Assembly (NCBI GenBank): GCA_964019695.1 | Contig: OZ026522.1 | Coordinates: 61,465,811 to 61,529,810, forward strand | DNA from: Loripinus fragilis | Lineage: Eukaryota; Mollusca; Bivalvia; Lucinida; Lucinidae | Reading direction: 5' to 3' | DNA length: 64,000 bases | Shown: positions 10,501 through 22,500 of the stretch, in pieces | Numbering within the stretch: position 1 is the first letter of the stretch | Layout of the letters: each line of letters begins with the position of its first letter | The notes under the pieces: generated by a model | Database searches by the model: none | The model's input: the letters and a program-made list of their open reading frames with translations, nothing else | Told to the model about the DNA's origin: nothing | Position numbers and translations under genes: made by a program

Positions 10501-13500
10501 CAACTGCCCTGGATAATATGACTTGGTTTAGACTTAGAGTTTATCCCCCAAATTAGAAAATGTCTTCAACTTTAGCTTTTTCATTGGGTCCCAGACTGAC
10601 ACTGTCGGTGTAGATAGAAGTCAATCATTAATAAAGTCTTGGTAAAATTTCTTGCCCTTTTCTGCAAAATGGAGTATGTCATCCTTTCCATTATTTGGGA
10701 CAAGGGCTGAAGATGCCAGACTTTTCAGTGGAGATGGAAGAGAGAAAGAGTTCCCTTTGTAATTTGTCTCGATCGATTGACTGAGCTTTATGGCATTCTC
10801 ATTTGTTCTGACTAAAATTCCGCCTGAAAGTTGGTAGTGCTCATTACATTCATATTGTGTTGAAGTTTGTGGGAAGCTGTTCAGATACTGCCTTACAATA
10901 AGAGAGAGGTGAGGTGTTGTTGTAACAAGTGTATCTAATGCAGAGACGTCTTGAACTTAAGCCTACTATCCCACCATGACGTTTCAGCATCTTGATTTCT
11001 TGCGCGAGTGTCTGGTAAACAAACTAGTGAATGCTACATCTGATTTAGCCACTACAAAAATCTCTTGACTTTAGAGCTTCCAATGTTACAGGGTCGTTGT
11101 TTTCAAGTGCATTCATTTATGCGAGATATACGGGCATTAAAGGGCCATAATTCAAGAGATCATGCTCGAAGAAATGTTTGATTATGTTCTCTAAAGGAGC
11201 AAATTAACCTCCGTAGCGGCTAGCGCTAATAAGACACAAAAGGCTATCAACCTTTTCAATATATTGTAACATAAACTGTGCCTATTCTCCAGTATGTCTG
11301 TCTTATTTTGGCTTAATTTGTGTTGTATACCAAGACTGGATGTTTTCAAAGATGACATTTGTATCTGGACTACGCTCATGGAGAGTCTAAGAGATTTACG
11401 AGTACATTGCATCCGTATAGATTCAGTCTTATGCACTTAAATCAAATAGCACCATCATGATTGCTAGGCTGGGTGTGATGTGGTATTCTATTCCTCGCTT
11501 GTATGCTTTGCCATCATAAATTCCACGTAGAGCTGCCGAGGTGTATATATACCTTTTTCATTTGTACATGTATCAAATCCACAACCATCAATTGTTTTGC
11601 CAAGAGCATGAAGAGCAGCGAACACGATGTGCAGAACACCTGCTCTTAGGATCCAATTGGTGTTTCCAACTGTCTGCTGAATTTGGAGTGCACAGTTATA
11701 AAGATCCAGGTCATTATAGAATTATAATTGATTTCCTGTCTGGACCAACGACATCTGAAGATACACCCTGTGTCAAAATCAGTACAGTATACAGAGCTGT
11801 AATGTCAGTTTGCGAAGTCTTAAACAGTGGAGCAATTACCTCACTGTTTGTTCGAGTGATACTTTCATGTGTGTTTGACAGCAACAGTGAGCGAGTTGCA
11901 GCCCAAGTTGGCATAACGTCTTGTTTGCTTAACCGTTTACTATCATCTGCTTTTAATGAAACTTATATGATAGATTTGTCTGCAGATTGTGTGTCTTGAA
12001 TTTGGGAAGACACAATCTACCCAGTGTCAAGACTTTGAGTGTATTGCTGCTCATTAGTTTGAAGATTTCATCATCTATGTTTGTTTTAATTTCTTCTGGT
12101 GCAGCTAGGAAGTAAGCGAGCGCCCACATATGAGTATATTCTTTTGACACCAATTGTTGTCTCTTTCTTAGCTGATAACCTGCAAAATGTATATGTTTTG
12201 CTTTATTAACTTCTAGTTCTGGGAGGTACTTCACTTCAAATGCAAGCCGCCCTTCTTGCCACAAACTCTGTTTGTTATGTTATGAGGACTTGGTAAACAA
12301 GGCATGTTTATATGTCTTGGTATATTTAAGTTGTAAAATGGAAGCTTGACATATCGTTTTCATGAGGTCAAACAGCTTTGTTAATGTTTTCAGTGCCAAC
12401 AACGCACATAAAGGGTGTGGTCTTGTTTAGGAGCTGGCGGAATGAGGTCAAGAGCTCAAAATGAAGAACCCCATAACTCTCCAATATATGTAAATTAACC
12501 CTTAAATAATCGATTGACACAAAATACTCAATGTTGGTATATAAAACACATGGGAGCTATTTTTGTGATTTCTCGACCCTGTTAAATTACCCCACCCACC
12601 ACTTAATTAGTTTTTCAGTGGGCAATCCTAGTCAAAAATGCCTCTAACTCTTTTGTAATAATTAGGAAACCTTAAAAACGACATCTGAATTGTAAAATAC
12701 ATGGCATATTTATCAGGTAAAATAACTTTGTAAATGTATACAGTGTCAAAAACGCATAAAATGGCCGTGGTCTTCATTAAGAGCCAAAAAAAAATTGGGC
12801 TCCGGCTTGAAAAAAAAGCCTAAGACTGGGCTTAAGAGCCTTTTATTGCAGTAAAAGTATTGAAAATGAAAATAGCACCTTTAAATCGCTTAAAACTGAC
12901 AGTAAAATCTTAAAATATCATTAAATTAGCGTTCATGGTATAAACCTTTTGTTGTTAAATAGGCCCATGGGCTACTTTTTGAAAAAGGAAGCCCAAATTG
13001 GGCCCTAGTGCTTGGAAAATTTGAACCCGTGATTTTCATGCTCAGAACAACTGTATCAATTGAATTAAGCAAAAAAATCAATTTTAGCTAAGAAATTGCA
13101 CAAGATTACATCTGGACCCACACTATTAATATTAAACCAGTACAGTGTACTAAGCAGCAGATAAATTGTATTGCTCAAGGACACAACACAGTGACTCTGC
13201 CGGCAAAATCAGACATGTTTGTGAAACATTAATGTCCCTATTTCATAATATAATGCAATTCACAGTTACAGGTCAGAGTTCAATGTTGACAAGGGTCAAG
13301 GCCATATACTTTGGTATATTTATAAAGCTTGTTCCACAAGGTTTTCACATATGAAATATCAAATCTCAAGGGTCAGCAGTTCAAAATGTTGTGCTGTAAA
13401 TTCGGAAATTTTCGCGAATAGCGTTAAAAGACATATTTTAGACGCTCAAAATTCGCAACTAAGGCATGATTTACCTATATCAGTTAACAACAGAGTGATT

Positions 13501-16500
13501 TTGCTATTTCGTGGGGGTTTTACTTTCACGAAACTTCGCATATGCAAAGTTTCGCGAAAATAAAACCCTTGAGCAAATTTCCGAATTTACAGTATCCAAA
13601 GATAAATTGTGTTGCACATACACACCAAACAAGGTTGTCCATACTGAGGTCTTAAAAGAAAAAGTGACTTTATGGCAAGATTATACATTATATTTATATC
13701 TATAAAGGATAGATTCAAGAAAAACAGGCCCAAAGCTTTATTGCTTAGGCTTATTTTCATCGACACACCCAACAGAAATTATATTGCAAAAAAGAACGTA
13801 ATATTGTGAGGTTTAAAATCACTTATACATTTACTCTGCTTGGGTGTCATTTCAAACATACTTTTTCTGCTGTGGGATACTGTATATGCATTTATCATAT
13901 ACTTAAGGAATAAAGAAACGCAACAGACAAAAATTTAATTTTTGCGTGTTTAAATGACGGTTTGTTAAAATCTCTTTTGTAAATTTCTTATTGAGTATTA
14001 ATAGCATGTGATGAAATACCAAAACGTCATTTTAACGCTACATTTTACGCTACAAGATGAAAACATACGAAAACGTAAAATGTGACGTTAACGTTAGAAT
14101 AAAGATCAAGAAACCCCGTCTTTTTCATGTTTGGTTATTTTGCGTCGACTTGACAATGTGCATATCAACCAAACGTCCAATCATATTCGTAATGCAGTCA
14201 AATATTGCGTCAAAACACGCTACTTGAATAGTACATAATAATAGCTACACAATAGTAGTGAATAAACGATAAACGTCACTTAGAGCCGTCAGGTTTGGGT
14301 CGCTGGTGAATATACGGGATAAGATAAACCTTGAGACATCAGAACATGCTTTCTTGGGAAAAATTGACTCTTCAGATACCGTAGAAATATGCTGGTAGGG
14401 TGTTTATATTGACGTTAGCTAAACAAAACACGGCGCAATGCAAAAGAATACATCTGATTAAATGCCGAGAGTGAACACCAAACTTGTTAACTGTAACCTT
14501 AACTTTGTCACTGGACCATTTTATCATTAGAAAAACACATAAACAACATGGAAACCATTAAAACGTAGGATGTCGAATTTTGACGTCAGAATTGAGTTTT
14601 TTTGAAGTCTGAAGATCTCAAGTCATAATTCTTGAACAAAACGTCCTTGAAATGAATAAATCTCAAGCAGAAAAGAAAAATTACGCGTTTCACACAGTAT
14701 TCAGAGTTGACGTTAATGACGTTAAGCCGTTTCAGAATCTTACAGAAACGTCGCCATTTGATCATTTCCTTGATCCGCAATCTATGCCAAGACTTTTTAA
14801 AACAATTAACCGATGGTTGATTCAAACTTTGCTTTTATTGACCCTATTTCAGCAGTTTACTATGGGGGGTCAGGTTGGTTACGCGCATACCAAAATGATT
14901 ACGTAATCGATAATAACGTTGAACCTGCTGCAATTTGACGGACACATACTGCTCCTATGGATAAATATCATTTGCATTAAAAACTTGCATCAAATTGTTT
15001 GCTTACAATGACTCGAAGTGTTTGTTGCGTTTCTTTATTCGTTAAGTATATGTCGCATCTGGGAATGTTATAACGCCATGTTATAAAATTAATAAACCAC
15101 TAGTATGTTTAACGTCATATGATAAATAGTATCTAACAGTCCTGCTCTTGTTTTATTGATCTTATTCAACTTGTTGCGAAAAAGTGATAAAATGCTCGGA
15201 AAGCTTCACATTTTATCACTTTTCTCCAACTTGTTTAATAGATTCAATAAAGTATGGGCGCTTTTGTAAGATCCTCTATATAATATCTGCACCAAAAATG
15301 GAAATGCAAATCTAAATATTTCAAACCTTTTTAGCTTTCTTCTTTATACCAGTATTTTCCCAGTGTTTGCGAATCTCTCCAAAATCTAATTCAGCTGCTT
15401 CCCTGTTCATGTGGGCTTCAAACTCTTCATCTGTCATCACTTTTAAATACTCTTCTGACACCGCCACATGCATCAGCTCATGAAGCTCTCTGAAATATGG
15501 GCAACTTCTAATACCGGGGCGGGACCCAGGATTTGTGGAAAGAGGATTCATATGTAAAAAGGTAGGGGGGGTTCGCTTTGTTGATTTTACCTCATTTTTC
15601 TTAAATATCCCATGAAAATGAAATAGTTTGGTCTCACTGAGACCAAATTATTTCATTTTCATAGAATATTTAACAAGTAGCCCAATGGGCAATGATCGCT
15701 CACCATGGAGCCAGCATAATGTTTTGAGTCACCATAATTTACGACGCTCGAAGGCAGATAACTCTGAACTTGAAACAGTGACCAGGAATTAATTCAAAAA
15801 CATAAGATTTTATGCTGGTTCTAGTTATCTGCAAGTATTTAAAAGATCTGAATAAAAATTGCATTGGAAAGCTGGTGAAAGTGTAGTTTTCAGATACTCG
15901 AGGGCAGCTAAATTCGTAGTCAGTAATGGGATCTGACCGAAATTCAAACTCATCCATACTTTTATGTATGTCCTGGTAACCTACAGGAATGAAGAAAATC
16001 AAATGAAAAATGAAGGTGCTAGAGTGGTCACAACATTATATAGTTATATTTTAGATGCTCAAGGGCAGCTAACTCTGTAGAGGGAACGCCGCAGTGGCTC
16101 AGTGGTAGAGTGCTTGACTCGAGACCAAGGGGCTGCGGGTTTGAGCCTCACCGGCTTCACTGCATTGTGTCCTTGAGCAAAAACATTAATCCTAGCTTAG
16201 TACTGGTTCAACCCAGGAAGATCAGTCCCTTTATAAGATTGAAAGATTGTTGATGGGACATAAAGAATCAAATCAAACAAAAGCTAACTCTGTAGCTGGT
16301 GGATGGGTGTGGCGGAAAATCAAACTCATTCAAACTTTTATGGAAGTCCTTGTTACCTACAAATGAGGAAGATCCATTCAAAAATAAAGGTGGTAGAGTG
16401 GTCACAACAGATCTCCCATTGTAAGTCTATGCAGATTTTTTATGATGCTCAAGGGAAGTTAACTCCACAGTCTAAAGTTGGTTCTACTTAAAATTAAACT

Positions 16501-19500
16501 CATCCAAGCTTTTATGGTTGTCCTTGTTACCTAAAAGAATGAAGAAGCTCCAATCAAAAATGAAGGGGCTAGAATGGTCACAACATTATCAATCAATTTT
16601 TAAGATGCTCAAGGGCAGCTAACTCCATAATAGGTGATGGGATCTTGACTGAATTCAAACTCATCCAAGCTTTTATAGTTGTCCTTCTTATCTGCAAGAA
16701 TGAATATGATCTATTATAAAATGAAAGCACTAGAGTGGTCACGACAATTCTCCCATTATAAGTCTATGGGGATTTTTTAAGACGCTCAAGGGCAGCTAAC
16801 TCCTCAGTCGCAAGTCTGATCTGGCCAAATTTTGAACCCATCTAAGCTTTTAAAGTTGACCTTGATACCTGCAAGAATAAAGAAGATCCAATTAGAAATG
16901 AAGGTGCTAGAGTGGTCACAACATTATCCATAAATTTTTAAGATGATCAAGGAGAGCTAACTCTGTAATAGGTGATGGGATCTTGACGAAATTCAAACTC
17001 ATTTAAGCTTTTATAGCTGTCCTTCTTATCTGCAAGAATAAAGAAGATCCATTCAAAATTAAAAGCACTAGAGTGGTCACAACGTTTCTCCCATTATTAG
17101 TCAATGGGGATTTTTACAGATGCTCAAGGGCAGCTAACTCATAAGTCCTTGGTCGGATCCTGCAGAATTTCAAACTCATCCAATCTTTTATGAGTGTCTT
17201 TGTTAGATGAAAGAATAAAGAAGATCCAATCAAAAATATAGACGCTAGAGTGGTCAAAACATTATCAATCAATTTTTAAGATGCTCAAGGGGAGCTAACT
17301 CCAAAATAGGTGATGGGATCTTGCTGAAATTCAAACTCATCCAAGCATTAATAATTGTTCTTATTGTCTGCAAGAATGAAGAAGATCCATTCAAAATTGA
17401 AAGCACTAGAGTGGTCACAACATTTCTCCCATTATAAGTCTATGGGGATTTTTCCAAACGCTCAAGGGCAGGTAACTCATAAGTCCCTGGTCAGATCCTG
17501 CTGAATTTCGAACCCATCTGAGATATTATGGGTTAACTTATTGCCTGTAAGAATGAAGAAGATCTAATCAAAAATGAAGGAGCTAGAGTGGTCACAACAT
17601 TATTCGTTAATTTTTCTGACGCTCAAGGGCAGCTAACTCCGAAGTCAGTTATGGAATCTTGCTGAAATTCAAACTCATCCAAGCTTTAATTGTTGTCCTT
17701 ATTGTATGCAAGAATGAGGAAGATCCTTTCAAAATTGAAAGCACTAGAGTGGTCACAACATTTCTCCCATTATAAGTCTACGGGGATTTTTCCAAAAGCT
17801 CAAGGGCAGGTAACTCATAAGTCCCTGGTCGGATCCTGCAGAATTTCGAACCCATTCGAGATATTATGGGTCTACTTGTTGCCTGCAAGAATGAAGAAGA
17901 TCCAATCAAAAATGAAGGAGCTAGAGTGGTCACAACATTATTCATTAATTTTTTGGACGCTCAAGGGCAGCTAACTCCGAAGTCAGTGATGGAATCTTGC
18001 TGAAATACAAACCCATCCAAGCTTTTATGGTTGGTCTTGTTATCTGCAAGAATGAAGAAGATCCATCCAAAAATAAAGGTAACAGAGTGGTCACAACATT
18101 CTCCCATTATAAGTCTATGGGGATTTTTCCAGACGCTCAAGGGCAGCTAACTCATAAGTCCCTGGTCGGATCCTGCCGAATTTCGAACCTATTCGAGATT
18201 TTATGGTTGTCCTTGTTACCTGCAAGAATAAAGAAGAACAAATCAAAAATGAAGGAGCTAGAGTGGTCACAAGATTTTCCCCATTATAACCCTATGGGAG
18301 CTATCTGTTGCCATGGAAACCAGAGTTCTGATCGGATCTTACCTAAAACCTAATGCAATCAATCCCCCACCCCAATGATGCTTCTGATGAAATTTGATTA
18401 TGATTGGCCAGCTGGTCTCAGAGATATTAATGTTTGAAAGTGTGGACGGACGGACGAACGCACGGACGAACGCCGGCTCTAGTCCCATACTATAAGCTCA
18501 CCCTGAGCCTTCGGCTCTGGTGAGCTGAAAATTGGGGGCAGAGAATAGGGGGTTTAAGTGAACCGAACCCCCTGAACCATCTCTGGACCCGCCACTGTAA
18601 TAAGTCAAAGTCCTAGCCCAGAGGCTATAAAAAATTCACGCTCAACTCAAGCAAGCATGAAATTCATCATGCTCAGAAATGTTAAAATGCAAACAAACTT
18701 AATTGTGAAAAAGTGATAAAATGCTTTTCCTCATTGGTAATCATGTAAGAGCCTCCATTAATTGATGAAACACCGGCAACGTCACTGTGTTGTGTCCTTG
18801 AGCAAGACACTTTATCTGCTGCTTAGTACTGGTTCAACCTAGGAAGACAGGAAATCATCCTGATATGACTGTAAAATTATTGACTGAGATGTAAAGCATC
18901 AAATGAAACAAACGGTTTCAGTATTAAATGATAATTTTTTATGGTGAAAAAAGCTTGGTCATTTGGAAAGATTGTAGATGTTGTTAAATCTTAACCTTTA
19001 AACTGCCAATCATAACATTGTTGTCTGCTGAAATATTTTTGAAACCTTTTTGACAAACAGTGTAGACCCAGATCTATGAAGGAAATAATCTATCATTTTA
19101 CAAAGGGATAAAGGGTCTATGCTATATTTAAAACCATTACAGATTTATACAGTAAAACCTCAAAAATTTGAACTCCAATTTTCAAAATACTCGCTTATTA
19201 GAAATAATTTCGGACACAATAGACTCAGAGAATAGGGCCTATTTATGAACTATTTTAAAAACTATCTATAAAAACAAATGTTTTGTGTGCATCAAAGAAA
19301 CGTCTCCCTGAGACGCAAAAAAATTGTTTGATTGGTAAAGAAAACTGATGATAAACTTCTTTTTTTTTTTGGGGGGGGGGGGGGTATTTTTATGTCTACC
19401 TCCCTATAATTCGAACTTTCAATACTTTGAAATAAAATCTCTAGTTCCTAGGACTTCAAATTTACAAGAGTCTGCTGTTGATGAAAATTCAAATAAACAA

Positions 19501-22500
19501 CAAACCTGAATGGGAAAAGTCTTTCCTTCTTTACTGTTTCACCTTCAAGGGCTGGAGTCAGGTTATCTGTTCTACCAGGAACCAGGTAACCCCAACCATG
19601 GGTCTCATCATAGTGAACAGGGAAACCATCCCATATTAATCTCATTAGCTTAGGAGTGATTCTGGTCTGAGGACTGATCTTGGCAGGTCCTGGTTCCCAG
19701 TCTTCATCCTTCAGTTTGGGACATAAACACCGGTACCATCTGAAATTAAAATTTATGAGGTACAGTAAAGCCTGTCTTAAGCAGCCACTCAAAATGAAGA
19801 CCAAAAATTGGCTTTTAAGACGGATAATCGCTTGATGCAGGTCAAAAGTATTGCAGAATGCTCCAAGAGAGCATTTTGCAATACTTTTGACCTTCATTAA
19901 GCTACCAAATGTCTTTAAGACCTTTATTTTGTCTATTTTTGAGTGGCCCCTTAAGACAGGTTTTACTGTAGCTGTTGTTGTTTTTTGCTACATGGCTAAA
20001 CATCCCTTTCAAACCCTTTAATGGTAGTCAGATATTTTTTATCATGGTTCCCAGCCAGACTTCTCCTTAGCAGTTTTAAAACCACTATTTAATTAAGAAA
20101 TGAATTCAATTTTTGGAATGTTCATGGAATCATGAATACTTCGGGTCTCTTGCAAAGTAAGTGAAGCCCTTCCACGTTAACTTTGCAGCAAGAGACCCAA
20201 AGTATTCATGATTTCATGAACATTCCAGAAAATTGAATTTATTGCTAATATTTACATTTTATTATAAATATCTAAAATATAGAAATTATTTTTAATTTAG
20301 GAATTAAAACAGTTTTGCATTTAAAAATAATCATATGAATGTCTTAGTAGGAGGGTAAAATGCAAAAGCGGAACAACCAGCTTGAACACGGACAGCCAAT
20401 GGAGCACACAAGAGGCTTGCACGTGCGACTCAGGTGTGGCTCACTGTCAATCACAACACCAGTATCACTTCTGACAAATGAGTTTGATGTTCGAAGCATA
20501 ATGCACAGGCAAGTGAGCTTGGCAGCTGTCAATCAAATTTGTGTAGTTCATGAGGCTATGAACGGTTGCAAAAATCTAAAGATTCATTAAATGATTGTTT
20601 CGAAAATGTAATATATTGGTGCATATTTCTGTCTGGTACTTGAATCACTTGTAGGGAGATTATAATTTCTATTAACTCTTTCCTTGCTAATGGTGACTTT
20701 GTCATCTGCTGATGACCTTTGCAAACAGTTTGGACCCATATCAGGACCAACAGAATGTCAAAACCCAGAATGCCAGTCCTGATCTGGATTTCTTAACCCC
20801 AAAAAATGTTGTGTACTCAAAATGACCATCTCAATGAGACGGTTCTTTTGAGCACTCAAAATAAATGATTTAAATTGATGGGTAAGAAAATAATTACATT
20901 GTACAATTTTACGATCAAAATTTTACCTAGTTGACCTATAGGCTGAAAACATTTGGATGATACACAGTATACTCAAGCCACCAGATAAAAGTGTGTAATT
21001 AAAAATCATTTTACTGATTTCTCAACCAAAACATATGTTGTGGGTACTCAAAAGAACCGTCTCAATGAGACGTTATTTTAGCACCCCAAATACATGTTTT
21101 AAATTGATGGGTAAGAAAATAATTATAGTTGGCCATCCAGAGCCTGAAAAAAAAATTCTGTTGGCATTTTTGAGTACATTTTGGCATCCATGCTCAAAGT
21201 GTATCTTGATGTGTTTTAAGAAGGATAGGGGTGGATGCCAAGTCTGGAAATGCCCCAAAGTCCCAGAATTAGGTCAAAGGTCAACCGAGTGCAAATTATT
21301 GTATATACATCAGATTTTAGGGTTTTTATCAATTAGCTATCCAAAATTATAATCCAGAGTAATGCAAAATCTCTTTTGGATATTACAGCCATGCTATATA
21401 AACAAACAGCATCATCAAGGCATGATGTGTGTTTGGATCAAAGGTCATTTAAGTGCAATATCTGTGAAAATTGTAGCAATATTTTTTTATATAGGGGCAA
21501 AATTCAAATTTTAAGTTCCCTTCTATCCTAATGGAAGAATTTTTTTTATTGCTATCCTGTTAGGCGTGTGTCTATCATGTTTGGAAAGCAATGATTTACA
21601 ATGTTTCGCGCGGTCAAATTTTCATAATAGGCATGTAAAGTACGTTACTGTATAAAATCAATTAAAATGTAATACAACTAAGAATAACCATTTCATTTTA
21701 AAGAAATATTTTTTGCTTAATGATTTGTATGAATATGTTATTTTATGCAATTATCTATCCTTTTATACATAAGATGTGTTTAAGTTGTTACTTACGTTAC
21801 ATTTTACCATCTGAAATTGAGTAATTTCTCAAAGGTATATGTTCCTAGCTACAGCTTTCATGAAGGACTTGGCCATGATCTCATGCTTATAGGACTAAAA
21901 TATATTTCTTTTCTCATTTCATACATGAGTTGTGTTTGTTCCCATCTATGAGTAATTGTAAAACACTTTTTACAAGGCCACTACCTGCTAATTGCATATA
22001 CATGTACTAAGCATAGCTTTGTTAAAACACAAAGACCAAGCCTCTTTTCATAAAACATCAGGCGTGTTAAAACTATGATCGAATATGGTAAATACCATAT
22101 ACTGGAAGGAATATATCCTCACATTGGTCTTCACATCGGCCTGTTAGCAGATGGTAACATACATAACATAAAGCTAATATACAGGTACATTTCTAATAAT
22201 GACCATCCAGTGAAACATTGTTAACTTTTTGTGGGGTATATCATGGAAATAGGCCTGACATTAAGGGTAATCCTCCATATAACTTTAAACATTTAATTGT
22301 AGGGGTGTCCTTTCATTTGCACATATTAATGAAATGATGTGGATTCAAAAGCAGCATTTCTTTGAAATCAGGCTGCTTGTGCAAACGTATTCATCTATAT
22401 ATAGAAGCAGTATAGATATGATAGTAAAGGTAACCTCTAATTTTAAGATACCATAAAATATATATCAATGTCTGTCACAACGCAACTTTTTATACATTGT

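Larger units (their letters stand above)
7785..12264 (-). pseudogene. Broken gene of an uncharacterised invertebrate family with a CXC domain
   Basis: Several minus-strand segments read in order. 12264-11953 gives [19 protein letters not shown]. About 11720-11470 gives [15 protein letters not shown] and [20 protein letters not shown]. 9882-9556 gives HEEADTLI and [10 protein letters not shown]. 9377-9075 follows, and 7967-7785 gives [17 protein letters not shown] and LPCTPLCKC, a tesmin/TSO1-type CXC cysteine pattern. I remember proteins with this combination from molluscs and cnidarians but know no function. Frameshifts, stops, a 208-base duplication and a nested element interrupt it, so it cannot make the full protein. 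Being inside long inverted repeats, it may be the element's own gene. Confidence 0.65.
6816..12790 (-). mobile_element. Large unit with long inverted repeats in POLG intron 10
   Basis: About 600 bases at 6900-7490 recur in inverted form at 12262-12785. Shared blocks include GTCGAGAAATCACAAAAATA, GCCAGCTCCTAAACAAGACC, ATGTCAAGCTTCCATTTTA and TTTGACCTCATGAAAA. Each arm itself contains two diverged tandem units of about 310 bases, both beginning GTCGAGA. Between the arms are remains of one minus-strand gene (next entry) and a nested mariner-like element. The exact outer ends and target duplication were not resolved. The transposon class is unknown to me. Confidence 0.75.

Noticed and set aside
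11541..11999. 152-codon plus-strand frame
   Set aside because: The opposite strand reads in family-specific segments ([25 protein letters not shown]), so this frame is antisense to the broken CXC gene.
17690..18353. Open frames of 94 and 118 codons in the intron 9 array
   Set aside because: They are translations of the tandem monomers; the frame survives only because monomers share sequence, and the peptide repeats with the array.
20360..20590. 76-codon frame with ATG and slightly higher GC than its surroundings
   Set aside because: No domain recognised, it lies inside POLG intron 8, and both strands are open over the same stretch.
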